Notes: generated by a model from the letters alone, not told the origin. A stretch of 64,000 nucleotides of DNA from CBDBCU01 sp965243185 (GCA_965243185.1 OZ251531.1:2852001-2916000); one strand, 5' to 3'. Positions 9,100 through 18,077 are shown, counted from the first letter of the stretch. Numbers and translations are program-made.

Positions 9100-9978
9100 T
9101 TATTCCCCGGCCGCCTCCTCGAAAAGCCCCGCCGCCTTCCCGTCCCCATCTTGTCGGCCCTTGCGGTGGCGGCCCACATTCATACCCCGTTCCTTTCGCT
9201 CCTTGAAACTGGTCTCTACCCGGTGCAGCTCCAGCTCCTTCGCCAGCTGCGGCCGCTCGGAATAAGCATTATCCAGTCGCTGTTGAGCATACTCCAGATA
9301 ATGCCGGCTCCGGTCAATGCCCAAATAGTGATGGCCCAACAGTTTAGCCGCCACCGCGGTTGTGCCGCTGCCTACATAGGGATCCAGGACCACCCCCGGC
9401 GTGTCCGTTCCCAGCATCGCGATAATCACCCGCGCCGGCAGCCACAGCGGAAAGGGGGCGGGATGATGGTTTCTACCCTCCGGCGCGCCCCGCCAGATGG
9501 AGGTCAACTTGGCGTCCCCGGCCGCCAGTTCCTTTCCCACCAGCCGCCCGCCCACCGGCTTGTAAAGCCAATAAATCCGCTCCTCCACCTGCCAGAACCG
9601 CCAACCCCGAATGTTGGCCGCGATAATCCGATCCCACACTATTTCCTGCCGCAGCGTCCAATCCGTTTGCCGCAGCCAGTCCATGGGATGGTACAGCTGC
9701 CCCCGTTCCCAACGCAGCTTGTGGTTGTAGAAAAAGGAGCCGCCGGGCACCGTCAGCCGGTAAATCTGGTTCAGGACCGCCACTTGTTCCGCCTGGTATT
9801 GCGACTCCGGCAGCGCATCGGTGTATTCGTCATACACCACATTTTTGACCAGCCACCCCTTATGCTTTTCCTGCTTGTTGTAAGGCGGCGAAGTAACCCC
9901 GACCTGGACCAACTCCGCGTCCAAAGCCGCCAGTTCCGAAAGCGTATCCCCCCGGATCAGCCGGTCAAATTCAGTCAT
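9100..9978 (-). CDS. Site-specific DNA methyltransferase (TSPPY, beta-class)
   Basis: A 292-residue SAM-dependent DNA methyltransferase. Catalytic motif IV is TSPPYN near residue 30 and SAM-binding motif I is DPYVGSGTTAVAA near residue 222, the beta-class order for N4-cytosine or N6-adenine enzymes. The tail (after residue 260) is basic and low in complexity. The start is placed at MTEFDRLIRGD because the preceding 27 residues look non-native, although no clear ribosome site is seen. It diverges from a PD-(D/E)xK nuclease-like gene 154 nt away, suggesting a restriction-modification pair. Confidence 0.82.
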   Translation of the reverse strand: MTEFDRLIRGDTLSELAALDAELVQVGVTSPPYNKQEKHKGWLVKNVVYDEYTDALPESQYQAEQVAVLNQIYRLTVPGGSFFYNHKLRWERGQLYHPMDWLRQTDWTLRQEIVWDRIIAANIRGWRFWQVEERIYWLYKPVGGRLVGKELAAGDAKLTSIWRGAPEGRNHHPAPFPLWLPARVIIAMLGTDTPGVVLDPYVGSGTTAVAAKLLGHHYLGIDRSRHYLEYAQQRLDNAYSERPQLAKELELHRVETSFKERKERGMNVGRHRKGRQDGDGKAAGLFEEAAGE

Positions 9979-10073
9979 ACTGCAACCCCGAGCGGTTAAC
10001 CCCATCCCGTTAGCTGTGGGCCTTGCCTGGAAACTATCACGCCCCAATTGCCGGCGCAACTGAAACCGGCGGC

Positions 10074-10104
10074 TTGACCCGGCGCCGGCCCTTTAATGTA
10101 TAAT
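10074..10104 (+). promoter_or_regulatory. Promoter for the nuclease-like gene
   Basis: TTGACC (10074-10079), a 19-nt spacer and TATAAT (10099-10104), 28 nt before the ATG at 10133. The spacer is slightly long for a sigma70-type promoter but the -10 is perfect. Confidence 0.5.
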
Positions 10105-10132
10105 ACCCAAAACTCCCCAGGCAGGTATTGCA

Positions 10133-11380
10133 ATGAGCAGCGACCCCAAGTTGTTCCGCGTCAACCGGGAAAATCGGGAAACGGAGTCGGTCCGTGAAGT
10201 AGATTTTGCCCAATTGGGCTTGCAAGAACGGCGGGATATTCAGGAATGGGTCGCCGCTAATCCCACCATCCTGGGCGATGACCTGCTGATTATCGGCAAA
10301 GAGTTCAGCGACTTTGACCGCACCAACGAGCGGCTGGATTTGCTGGCGGTGGACGCCGACGGCAAGTTGGTTATCATCGAATTGAAGCGGGACGATTCCG
10401 GGGCGGATGTGCATTGGCAAGCCATTAAATACGCCAGCTATTTCGCCCGGGCTACCGCAACGGACATCATCAATCGTCTGTCTCACCACGCCGGGATTTC
10501 TGCTGAGGAGGCGGAGTCCCGACTTCAGCAGCACTTGGGCGCAGACGACTTGAACGCCCTGAATAATGACCAGCGCATTATCTTGGCCAGCCATCGCTTT
10601 GCCCCGGAGGTTACCAATGCCGTTCTGTGGCTGAACGAAAAAGCCCCCGGGGAAAACCTGATTACCTGCGTCAAACTGACACCTTATCAAGATGGCGATG
10701 CCCTGTATGTGCAGGCATCGCGGCTTATTCCGGTGCCGGATACCGAAGGGTTGCGGGTGGGCATTCGGGATTTGTCGGCTGAGGGAAGGGGCGGATTTAG
10801 CCCGGCACTACGGCAATCTGACAGTTCCCACCGACAAGACCATGTCACTCGATTCCTGTGGGATGTGGCTGGTCGTGCCAAAGTAGGACTATCCTACGAA
10901 CTGAAGCCGGATAGGCAAAGCAGGTGGGCCAGGAAAGCCTCTTATCTACCGCATGGAAGTCGGCGATACCTTGCTATGTGGTATTCGAGGGTTCCTTGGG
11001 ACAGGAATCGTATCCGCTACCGGATTGATTTGTTCCAAATTCAATCCGAGGAACCTTCTATGTTGATAAAACGTCTGCAAGCTCAAGGGGTCGATAACTT
11101 GGTACACCCCGGGGCTTGGGTGGCACTGGTCTATTTTGCGACTGGCTCCGAGCATAATTCGGAGGCTTTCCGAACCCGCCTTAACGAGCTGAAAATTGAC
11201 GACCATCAGGTAATTCCCCATGGCGACTGGGGTTGCAACATTGAGGTGGTTCGCGGTAGCGACGCGCTGGATGATGAATTCGCCGACACGCTGGCGGCTA
11301 CTTTGCGGCGGTTTATTGAGGTGGTTACGCCGGTGGTGGACGACTTCTTTGAGAATGAGGGGAATGAGGAGGAGAGCTGA
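10133..11380 (+). CDS. PD-(D/E)xK nuclease-like protein (NucS/DUF91-like N-terminus)
   Basis: A 415-residue protein. The N-terminal 150 residues have a NucS/DUF91-like PD-(D/E)xK core: Asp69 in NERLDLLAVD and Glu83-x-Lys85 in VIIELKRD, followed by a helix with QAIKYASYF, the common Q/Y helix of this fold. Residues 230-415 form a separate domain reminiscent of DUF4268 (rich in Trp/Tyr/Arg) with an acidic tail. The divergent neighbour is a DNA methyltransferase, so a restriction nuclease role is plausible but inferred; solitary NucS/DUF91-like nucleases also act in repair. The stretch 10800-11250 looks lower in GC than its surroundings, which may indicate transfer. Confidence 0.7.
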   Translation: MSSDPKLFRVNRENRETESVREVDFAQLGLQERRDIQEWVAANPTILGDDLLIIGKEFSDFDRTNERLDLLAVDADGKLVIIELKRDDSGADVHWQAIKYASYFARATATDIINRLSHHAGISAEEAESRLQQHLGADDLNALNNDQRIILASHRFAPEVTNAVLWLNEKAPGENLITCVKLTPYQDGDALYVQASRLIPVPDTEGLRVGIRDLSAEGRGGFSPALRQSDSSHRQDHVTRFLWDVAGRAKVGLSYELKPDRQSRWARKASYLPHGSRRYLAMWYSRVPWDRNRIRYRIDLFQIQSEEPSMLIKRLQAQGVDNLVHPGAWVALVYFATGSEHNSEAFRTRLNELKIDDHQVIPHGDWGCNIEVVRGSDALDDEFADTLAATLRRFIEVVTPVVDDFFENEGNEEES

Positions 11381-11408
11381 CCGGCGGGATACCTTATCGC
11401 TCTACTTT

Positions 11409-11433
11409 AACCCTTCCCGGATGGGGGAGGGTT
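11409..11433. terminator. Terminator between convergent genes
   Basis: AACCCTTCCC pairs with GGGGGAGGGTT around a short loop, followed by TTCTTTATT. It lies just 3' of the nuclease-like gene and at the end of the deacetylase gene on the other strand. Confidence 0.6.
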
Positions 11434-11437
11434 TTCT

Positions 11438-12328
11438 TTATTGGGGAGGGTAGTTTTGGAGCCACCAGTGGGCAATGTCGAGGCGGCGGGGGAACCAGAC
11501 GCCGGGGAAGGTTTGGGCGTATTGGAGGAAGCGGGCTACGGCTTGGGAGCGGGCGGGGCGGCCGGCGATGCGGCAGTGCAGCCCTACGGACATCATTTTG
11601 GGATGGGTTTCCCCTTCGGCGTAGAGGCAGTCGAAAGAGTCTTTGAGGTATTCGTAGAAGTCGTTGACGCTGACCAGGCCGCCGCGCCAGAAGCGGGCAT
11701 CGTTGGTCTCGAAGCTGTAGGGCAGTACCAGCCAGGGGCGGTTATGGACATTCACATAATAGGGCAGGTCGTCGTTGGCGGCGATGCTGTCGTAGATAAA
11801 TCCTCCTTCGGCGGCGACCAGTTCCCGGGTATTAACGCTGGGCCCGTAGCGGGTGAACCAGCCTGCCGGCCGCTCTCCGGTAGTCGCCGCAATTGACTGC
11901 ACCGTCCGGTCGATGTCCGCCCGTTCCTCCTCTAGGCTCATCCGATGCGGCTCCGTCCAACGGTAGCCGTGGCCGCAGGGTTCGTGGCCGCGGGCGGTAA
12001 TTTCCCGGGCTAGTTCCGGGTTGCGTTCCAGGGCCAGGGCGCAGCAGTAGAAGGTGGCTTTGACGCCGTGGCGGTCGAACAAATCCAGGAGTCGCCAGAC
12101 GCCGACGCGGCTGCCGTATTCAAAGAAGGATTCGTTGAACAAGTCCCGCTGTTCCAGAGGGATGGGGGAGGGCACTTCGTTGTTGGTTTCGTGATGGGGG
12201 TCGCCGTCGAGGAGGGAGTATTCGGAGCCTTCCTCGTAGTTGACGACGAGGGAGACGGCGATGCGGGCGTGGTCGGGCCATTCAATTCGGGGAACTTGGC
12301 GGCCGTAGCCGATAAAGTCGCGCTGCAT
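11438..12328 (-). CDS. Polysaccharide deacetylase family protein (PuuE/allantoinase-like)
   Basis: A 296-residue NodB-homology protein. It has the opening WPDHARIAVSLVVNYEEGSEYS, GVKATFYCCALALERNPELA, EPCGHGYRWTEPHRM and a late MMSVGLHCRIAGRPAR segment with metal-binding His, the arrangement seen in the PuuE branch (cofactor-independent allantoinase-like) rather than chitin or peptidoglycan deacetylases. No signal peptide. The amidase/small-subunit pair lies directly upstream on the same strand (gap 74 nt), suggesting a shared pathway in amide or ureide breakdown; that link is inference. Confidence 0.8.
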   Translation of the reverse strand: MQRDFIGYGRQVPRIEWPDHARIAVSLVVNYEEGSEYSLLDGDPHHETNNEVPSPIPLEQRDLFNESFFEYGSRVGVWRLLDLFDRHGVKATFYCCALALERNPELAREITARGHEPCGHGYRWTEPHRMSLEEERADIDRTVQSIAATTGERPAGWFTRYGPSVNTRELVAAEGGFIYDSIAANDDLPYYVNVHNRPWLVLPYSFETNDARFWRGGLVSVNDFYEYLKDSFDCLYAEGETHPKMMSVGLHCRIAGRPARSQAVARFLQYAQTFPGVWFPRRLDIAHWWLQNYPPQ

Positions 12329-12402
12329 AGTGGGATTGGCCTCCGGGCGCGGGATGGGATGGGGTTTTATAGACGGGGCCGGCGGGGTAGGGAATAGTGG
12401 GG

Positions 12403-13827
12403 TTAGAGGGGCGGTTTGCGGGTGTGCCAGGGGGTGGCTTGTTCGTAGGCGTGGGCTACTTTCAGGACGGTGGCTTCGGCGTAGGGGCGGCCGGCGATTT
12501 GGAGGGCGAGGGGGAGCGCGCCGGGGCCGTCGGTGGTGAAGCCGCAGGGGATGGAGAGGGCGGGAGCGCCGCTGAGGCTGTAGGGGCCGCGGAAACTGCC
12601 CTCGACCAAGGAGCGGGCGGCGGCGTCCGGGCTGCCGACGCCGGGGGTGAAGTCGAGTTTGCCGGCCGGGCCGGAGGAGGTGGGTTGAATCAGGAGGTCA
12701 ACCTGGTCGAGCAGGTTTAAGACTTGCCGGCGGACGATGGCGCGGAGTTTTTGGGCTTGGTAATAGACTTGGGCGGGGATGAGGTTGCCGGTGATGAAGG
12801 CAACACGGGTGTTGAAGTGGTAGTCCTGGGGGCGTTCCCGAAGCCATTCAGGGTGGAGACTGACCCGCTCGGTACTGGTGATGGTGCGGACGATGGCGCC
12901 GGTCTGGGGGGCTAAAGGCAGGGAAACTTCCTGCACGGAGGCGCCGAGGCTGGCCAAGGTGTTTGCGGCGGCGGTTACGGCATTGCGGGTTTGGGGATCC
13001 AAGCCGAGGTCGGGGTTCATCAGTTCAGTAACGATGCCGATTTTGAGGCCGCGGAGGTCGCCGGTCAGGGCTTGTTGGTAGTCGGGGACGGGGACGCGGC
13101 CGGTGTAGGTGTCTTGGGGGTCGTGGCCGGCGATGGCGGCCAGGGTGGCGGCGCAGTCGGCGACGGTGCGGGAGAGGGGGCCGATGGTGTCGATGGACCA
13201 GCAAGCGCCGTCGACGCCGTGGCGGCTGACGCGGCCCCAGGAGGGGCGGATACCGACCAGGCCGCAGTTGGCGGCGGGGCCGCGGATGGAGCCGCCGGTG
13301 TCCTCGCCGAGGGAGGTGGCGCAGAGAAAGCCGGCGGTGGCGGCGCCGGAGCCGGTGCTGGAGGTGCCGGGGTTGCGTGCCAAGTCCCAAGGGTTGCGGG
13401 CGGCGCCGTAGTAGGAGCTGATGGGGTCGCCCATAGCGAATTCGCTCATATTGAGCTTGCCGAGGAGGATGGCGCCGGCTTGGTAGAGGCGGGTTACGAC
13501 GGTGGCGTCGGCGTCGGGGATGAAGTCGGCGCGGATTTTGGAGGCGTCGGTGGTGGGGATGCCTTGGGTGTGAATCTGGTCTTTGATGGCGACGGGGACG
13601 CCGTGGAGGGGGCCGCGATGCTGGCCGCGGGCGATTTCGGTTTCGGCTTGGCGGGCCTGCTGGCGGGCGGTGTCGGCGCAAACGGTGATGTAGGCATTGA
13701 GTTGGGGGTCAACCTGCTCAATGCGGGCGAGGTAGGCGGCGACGGCGTCAAGGGGCGAGAGTTCTTTGGCGGCGATAAGGCTACCCAGTTGGGTAGCGGA
13801 GAGATAAGGGATTTCAGCGGGCGGCAT
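12403..13827 (-). CDS. Amidase signature enzyme (GatA/AtzE-like)
   Basis: A 474-residue amidase-signature hydrolase with a complete Ser-cisSer-Lys triad: Lys in HGVPVAIKDQIHT, the Gly/Ser-rich block TSSTGSGAATAGF and the nucleophile in LGEDTGGSIRGPAANCG. A strong GGAGGTGA site precedes the ATG, which overlaps the small upstream gene by 14 nt. It resembles GatA, but neighbours are a deacetylase and a tiny GatC/AtzG-like protein with no gatB, so a catabolic amide hydrolase of the AtzE kind is at least as likely as tRNA amidotransferase. Confidence 0.8.
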   Translation of the reverse strand: MPPAEIPYLSATQLGSLIAAKELSPLDAVAAYLARIEQVDPQLNAYITVCADTARQQARQAETEIARGQHRGPLHGVPVAIKDQIHTQGIPTTDASKIRADFIPDADATVVTRLYQAGAILLGKLNMSEFAMGDPISSYYGAARNPWDLARNPGTSSTGSGAATAGFLCATSLGEDTGGSIRGPAANCGLVGIRPSWGRVSRHGVDGACWSIDTIGPLSRTVADCAATLAAIAGHDPQDTYTGRVPVPDYQQALTGDLRGLKIGIVTELMNPDLGLDPQTRNAVTAAANTLASLGASVQEVSLPLAPQTGAIVRTITSTERVSLHPEWLRERPQDYHFNTRVAFITGNLIPAQVYYQAQKLRAIVRRQVLNLLDQVDLLIQPTSSGPAGKLDFTPGVGSPDAAARSLVEGSFRGPYSLSGAPALSIPCGFTTDGPGALPLALQIAGRPYAEATVLKVAHAYEQATPWHTRKPPL

Positions 13828-14029
13828 CGGTCACCTCCGGGGACAGCTCCGGGTCGGGGAGCAGCAGGGGCAGGGGTTCGACGGCGTTGACGCCGAGGAC
13901 ATTGATGGCGGCGACGGCGTTAAGGATGGCGTTGAGGCTGTAGTTGACCTGGGTCAGTTCGGGTTCCTGGATGTCGAGACCGACAGCGCGGCCGAGGGCC
14001 TGGATTTCGGGATTGGTGAGGTCGGGCAT
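13814..14029 (-). CDS. Small GatC/AtzG-like subunit
   Basis: A 71-residue protein translated just before the amidase (overlap 14 nt). It has one helix-rich segment with hydrophobic spacing (VGLDIQEPELTQVNYSLNAI) and a C-terminal PLPLLLPDPEL arm, like GatC or the AtzG/DUF4089 proteins that stabilise amidase-signature enzymes by wrapping around them. ATG 14029 has GGAG upstream; a longer frame to 14128 is not supported. Confidence 0.6.
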   Translation of the reverse strand: MPDLTNPEIQALGRAVGLDIQEPELTQVNYSLNAILNAVAAINVLGVNAVEPLPLLLPDPELSPEVTDAAR

Positions 14030-14396
14030 TTTTGCGGCTCCGGCAAAGATGGTAGGGGTATCGGACTGGTTCAGTGCAGGGCAATGGTAACATAATCCGG
14101 CGGGATGGGGATACTGTTGAGCGGGCAACCGGCAAGGCTATCGCATATAGCTAGCGGCTTGCTCACCGTCATTCTTGTGAAAAGGGGAGTTCAGAAAGGC
14201 CGGGGTCTCTGGATTCCCACTTTCGTGGGAATGACGGTGGGAGGGTGGGATGACGGTTGCTATAGGTGATAGTCCTAGTCAACCGGCGATTTTAGGGTCG
14301 TTGCGGGGGAGTATTTCCGGATTCCCGTGGCACGGGCGGGACGGTATTAAGGGGCGGGATGTGGTAGTATAGGGGCGTGGAGGTTGAGGAATAGTT
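14030..14396. other. Gene-free stretch with a REP palindrome
   Basis: No convincing gene. It holds a GGATTCCCAC/GTGGGAATGACGG palindrome near 14210-14237. The second half has GC-poor patches such as TATAGGTGATAGTCC and is probably the promoter region of the membrane protein at 14397. Confidence 0.5.
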
Positions 14397-15014
14397 ATGG
14401 ATGGTCTTTTGCCGGCGCAAAGTTACATTTCCCGGATACGGGGGGTGCCCCTGTTGCCGGAGGAGAAGGTGGCCCGGGTGTTGTCGCTGGAGGAGGGGCT
14501 GCTGGCGGAGCCGGCGGCGGAGGGGCGGCTGCTGGCGGCGACGAATCGGCGGATACTGTACTTTACCCGGAACCGTGGCTATGAGGAGACTTACCTTTTG
14601 CCGGTGGAGGAACTGAGCGGGGTAACGGTGAGCGCGACGGGGAAAGGTTCTTTTTCGTGGGCGCGGGCGTTGCTGCTGGGGTTGGGGGCTTTGGTGTTTT
14701 ACCTGGTGGCGGCGTATTGGCTGGTGGGGCGGGTGTCGAGTCCGACGATTCCGGGGATAAACATTGACGCCGCACCGCTGCTGGTATTGGCGGCGCTGTT
14801 GGTGGGTGGGTGGTTTTTGGCGAGTCGCTACATTCACCCGGCCGGCGGGGTGGTGACGCTGGTGGGCAATAACTGGACGCTGCCGATTGAGTATCCGGGG
14901 GCGGAACGGACGGGGGAGGTGAGGGTGTGGGTTAATGCGCTGTTCCGGTGCCGGGAGCTGCGGCGGGAGACGCTGCGGCAGGGGACGGAGGGGGAGATGA
15001 CGGGAAGTGCATAG
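14397..15014 (+). CDS. Two-helix membrane protein, unknown function
   Basis: A 205-residue protein I do not recognise. Residues 1-80 are soluble with beta-strand character (RLLAATNRRILYFTRN, then a TYLLPVEELSGVTV strand pair resembling bacterial PH-like domains). Two membrane helices follow near residues 85-110 and 125-145 with a short loop, then a soluble tail containing VVTLVGNNWTLPIEY. The pattern recalls membrane-associated bPH-type proteins; this is inference. It is a single gene with a terminator between it and tsaD. Confidence 0.65.
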   Translation: MDGLLPAQSYISRIRGVPLLPEEKVARVLSLEEGLLAEPAAEGRLLAATNRRILYFTRNRGYEETYLLPVEELSGVTVSATGKGSFSWARALLLGLGALVFYLVAAYWLVGRVSSPTIPGINIDAAPLLVLAALLVGGWFLASRYIHPAGGVVTLVGNNWTLPIEYPGAERTGEVRVWVNALFRCRELRRETLRQGTEGEMTGSA

Positions 15015-15037
15015 GGCGTGTGGACGCTGATGGCTGC

Positions 15038-15068
15038 GGGCGGGGCAATCCTTGGGGTTGCCCCGCCC
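15038..15068. terminator. Terminator hairpin between convergent genes
   Basis: GGGCGGGGCAA pairs with TTGCCCCGCCC around a short loop; it separates the membrane protein gene from tsaD. Confidence 0.6.
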
Positions 15069-15086
15069 AGTTGTGCCGGCGGGGTT

Positions 15087-16148
15087 TCAGCCTAGTGGTA
15101 GTGCCGGGTCGATGTCCAGGTCGAGGCTGAATTGCTGGCCGCGCTGGTATTGGAAGTAGGCGCAGGCGGCAATCATTGCGCCGTTGTCGGTGCATAAGAC
15201 GGGCGGGGGGATGACTACCGGCAAGGGAGATTGGGCGGTGATTTGCTGGCGGAGGCGGGCGTTGGCGGTGACGCCGCCGCCGAGGATGATGCCTTTGGCG
15301 TGGTAGCGTTGAGCCATAGCCAGCAGTTTTACCACCATTACCTCTACTACGGATTCCTGAAAGTTGGCGGCCAGTTCGCTGACCAAGCGGTCGATGGACG
15401 CCGGGTCGGGCGGGTTTGGCGGCGGCTGATTCCCGGGATAGACGCCTTGGGCTTGGGCTTGGTGGAGAAGGGCGGTTTTGACGCCGCTGAAGCTGAAATC
15501 GTGGGTGTCGCGCATCCAGGCGCGGGGCAGCGGCGGCAGGTCGCCGGGGAGGGCGGTTTGGGATACCCGTTGGATTTCGGGGCCGCCGGGGAAGCCCAGG
15601 CCGAGGATGCGGGCGGCTTTGTCGAAGGCTTCGCCGGCGGCGTCGTCGCGGGTGCGGCCGATGAGGCGGTAGTCGCCGTGGCCTTCCATTAAAATCAGGT
15701 CGGTGTGGCCGCCGGAAGCGACGAGGCAGGCCAGGGGGAAGCCGGGATTGTCGGCGGGGCTGTCGCCGGCGGGACGGGTCAGCCAGGAGGCGTAGATGTG
15801 GCCTTCGAGATGGTTGACGCCGATTAGGGGTTTGTCGAGGGTGAAGGCGAGGGCTTTGGCGGTGTTGAGTCCGGTGAGGAGGGCGCCAGCCAAGCCGGGG
15901 CCGTAGGTGGCGGCGACGACGTCGATGTCGGATAGGTTCAGGCCGCTGTCGGATAGGGATTTTTCCAGGGCCGGGGCCAGGTCGCGGATGTGCTGGCGGG
16001 AGGCGACTTCGGGGACGACGCCGCCGTGGGGGGAATGGAGTTCGACTTGGGAGGAGACGATGTTAGAGCGGAGGCGGCAGCCATCGGCAACGACGCCAAT
16101 GGCGGTTTCGTCGCAGGAAGTTTCAATGCCGAGGATGTTTAGAGGCAT
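15087..16148 (-). CDS. tsaD: tRNA N6-adenosine threonylcarbamoyltransferase TsaD
   Basis: A 353-residue TsaD/Kae1 protein. It transfers the threonylcarbamoyl group to A37 of ANN-decoding tRNAs with TsaB and TsaE. Diagnostic features are GIETSCDETAIGVV at the N-terminus, the metal-binding HLEGHIYA (His111, His115 area), SGGHTDLI, and the C-terminal CTDNGAMIA. Length and motifs are standard. The start at 16148 has AAAGGAA upstream. A DNA methyltransferase gene ends 68 nt upstream on the same strand. Confidence 0.96.
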   Translation of the reverse strand: MPLNILGIETSCDETAIGVVADGCRLRSNIVSSQVELHSPHGGVVPEVASRQHIRDLAPALEKSLSDSGLNLSDIDVVAATYGPGLAGALLTGLNTAKALAFTLDKPLIGVNHLEGHIYASWLTRPAGDSPADNPGFPLACLVASGGHTDLILMEGHGDYRLIGRTRDDAAGEAFDKAARILGLGFPGGPEIQRVSQTALPGDLPPLPRAWMRDTHDFSFSGVKTALLHQAQAQGVYPGNQPPPNPPDPASIDRLVSELAANFQESVVEVMVVKLLAMAQRYHAKGIILGGGVTANARLRQQITAQSPLPVVIPPPVLCTDNGAMIAACAYFQYQRGQQFSLDLDIDPALPLG

Positions 16149-16216
16149 AGTTGTTTGATTCCTTTGGGGGGATGACGGGGAGTTTTGGGGGAATTATGGG
16201 GAGTTTTAGGGAATCA

Positions 16217-17344
16217 TTATAAAGCCCCCGGCAAGAATTGATAGCCGGCGGGGGACAGCAGATTGGCGGGGAGTTCAGCCAGTCGCTGGCGGGTGATGGC
16301 GATGGCTTGGGGGGAGTTGTCGATGCCAATCCAGCGGCGGTTTTGGGTTTGGGCGGCGATTAAAGTTGTGCCGGAGCCGCAAAAGGCGTCCAGCACCAAG
16401 TCGCCGGGGTTGGAGGAAGCGGCGATGATGAAGTTGAGCAAATCCTGGCTTTTCTGGGTGGGGTAGGCGGGATAGGGCGGGTCTTTGAATTCCCAGATGT
16501 CCTGCATTCGCTTGGCGGGCTTTTGGTCGGCGTAAATCTTTTTGCGGGGGACGCCGTTGGGTGACCATTCAATCAAGCCTTGCTGGTCCAATTCCTCGAG
16601 AACAGCCGGCGCGCTGCGCCAATGGCGGCCGGGCGGCGGCGCCATCCCGCGCCATTCCTGGCCGGTGCTGCCGTTGATGGTTTCACCGGGGGCGTGCAGG
16701 GGAATGGTGGTGTAACGGCGGCCGGCGGCGTCAACCTTGCGGAACAGGCGTTCCCGGTCGGGTTCGGAAAGGGGGATTTGCGGGTCGTTCCAGATGATTT
16801 CCCGGGATTTGGAGTAAAAGAGGATGAGGTCTTTGATGTTGCCGTAGGCTTGGCGGGGGAAGTTTTTGGGGTTGCTTTTAATGCGGGTGATGTCGTTGCG
16901 GAAGTTTTTGGGGCCAAAGATTTCGTCGAGCAGCACTTTGACATAATGGCCGACTTTGTAGTCGATGTGGAGATAGAGGGAGCCGTTAGCAGACAACAGT
17001 TCCCGCAACAAAACCAGCCGTTCCCGGAGAAAATCGAAGTAGGCGTCGCCGCGCAGATGATCGGTGTAGGCTACGGGGTCGGCGTGGCGGCTGCTGACGG
17101 TGGCGGCGCGGCCGCTGCCGATGCGGAATTGGGAATTGGTGGCAAAGGGCGGGTCGATGTAGATGAGGGCGATGCGGCCGTGGTAGTTGGGGAGGAGGGA
17201 ATGGAGGGCGGCGCGGTTTTCGCCGAGGATGAGTTGGTTGGGGGGGACCTCACCGCCACCGGAGTTCAGCTCCGCTTGCTCGAGCTGTTCAGGGCTGGGC
17301 AAGTCGGCGGCGGAGGGATTCCCAAAGAGGTCAGCAGTCGTCAT
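16217..17344 (-). CDS. Site-specific DNA methyltransferase (DPPF, beta-class), apparently solitary
   Basis: A 375-residue DNA methyltransferase with motif IV IYIDPPFATN (Asp63-Pro-Pro-Phe66) and motif I LDAFCGSGTTLIAA near residue 320, the beta-class order. The centre (residues 130-280) is the likely target-recognition region. It is close to type III Mod or adenine-N6 enzymes; no Res subunit or nuclease lies nearby, so it may be solitary. The N-terminus holds a short Glu/Pro-rich segment. The start has no obvious ribosome site. Confidence 0.82.
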   Translation of the reverse strand: MTTADLFGNPSAADLPSPEQLEQAELNSGGGEVPPNQLILGENRAALHSLLPNYHGRIALIYIDPPFATNSQFRIGSGRAATVSSRHADPVAYTDHLRGDAYFDFLRERLVLLRELLSANGSLYLHIDYKVGHYVKVLLDEIFGPKNFRNDITRIKSNPKNFPRQAYGNIKDLILFYSKSREIIWNDPQIPLSEPDRERLFRKVDAAGRRYTTIPLHAPGETINGSTGQEWRGMAPPPGRHWRSAPAVLEELDQQGLIEWSPNGVPRKKIYADQKPAKRMQDIWEFKDPPYPAYPTQKSQDLLNFIIAASSNPGDLVLDAFCGSGTTLIAAQTQNRRWIGIDNSPQAIAITRQRLAELPANLLSPAGYQFLPGAL

Positions 17345-17406
17345 AGCTGGTAAAGAAACTCGCGGGATAAATGGGATTAATTTTCGGATGGATTTTGAGA
17401 ATGAGG

Positions 17407-17802
17407 TTAGACGGACAGGAGGTTGAGGCCGTTGATGCGCTGGAAGTGGCGGCGGTTGTTAGAGAGGAGGGTGAGGTTGTGGCGGAGGGCGGTAGCGCCG
17501 ATGAGGAGGTCGAAGTCGCCGATGGGGGTACCGGCGCGGCGCAAGCGGCTGCGCTCCCGGGCAAACAGGGTGGCGGTCGCGGAGTCGACATCCAGTCTGG
17601 CGATGCCGCGGGCGAGAAAGTCGAGCAACTCTTGCTCCTTTTGGGCCGGGTCAGTTCCGCCGAACACACCGTCGTAGAGTTCGGCGATGGAAATGACGCT
17701 AATCGCTATGCCGTCCGGCCGCAGTTGCCCCACCCGTTCCAGCACCGGCTGGACTCCGTGCAGGCAGTGAATGACCCAATCGGTGTCAATCAGGTACTGC
17801 AT
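17407..17802 (-). CDS. PIN-domain toxin (VapC-like)
   Basis: A 131-residue PIN domain. The acidic residues expected at the active site are present: Asp in MQYLIDTDW, Glu in ISIAELYDG, and Asp pairs in IGDFDLLIGATA. Such proteins are RNases of type II toxin-antitoxin systems. The ATG at 17802 overlaps the stop of the preceding gene by one nucleotide (TAATG), so translation is coupled to the antitoxin. The natural start is here although the frame stays open for another 50 codons upstream. Confidence 0.85.
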   Translation of the reverse strand: MQYLIDTDWVIHCLHGVQPVLERVGQLRPDGIAISVISIAELYDGVFGGTDPAQKEQELLDFLARGIARLDVDSATATLFARERSRLRRAGTPIGDFDLLIGATALRHNLTLLSNNRRHFQRINGLNLLSV

Positions 17803-18077
17803 TACGGCTGGGGATTGGGCCGGGTGCCGGCTTCCCGGGCGGCGTAGATGGTTTTGAGGAACTCCTCCCAATACTCCCGATCGTCTTTCCAGACGCCCAT
17901 AGTAGCCCGGAAAGCAGCCCGGTCGGCTTCGTCGTATTCGGGAACAGGCCATTCGGAAGCGGGGCGGGTGTCCACCAGGGTTAGGCGGTATTCGACGCCT
18001 TCCTCGAGCGGTACGGGAAAGGGTTCGAGAGGGGTCAGGACGCCGTTGATTACTTTGGCTTTGACGGTGTTATACAT
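17802..18077 (-). CDS. DUF104-like antitoxin
   Basis: A 91-residue protein whose N-terminus, VKAKVINGVLTPLEP then LEEGVEYRLTLVD, is the AF2212/DUF104 antitoxin pattern (a short SH3-like barrel). The Glu/Trp-rich C-terminal half is probably the toxin-binding tail. It is the first gene of the two-gene toxin-antitoxin unit with the PIN protein. Confidence 0.78.
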   Translation of the reverse strand: MYNTVKAKVINGVLTPLEPFPVPLEEGVEYRLTLVDTRPASEWPVPEYDEADRAAFRATMGVWKDDREYWEEFLKTIYAAREAGTRPNPQP

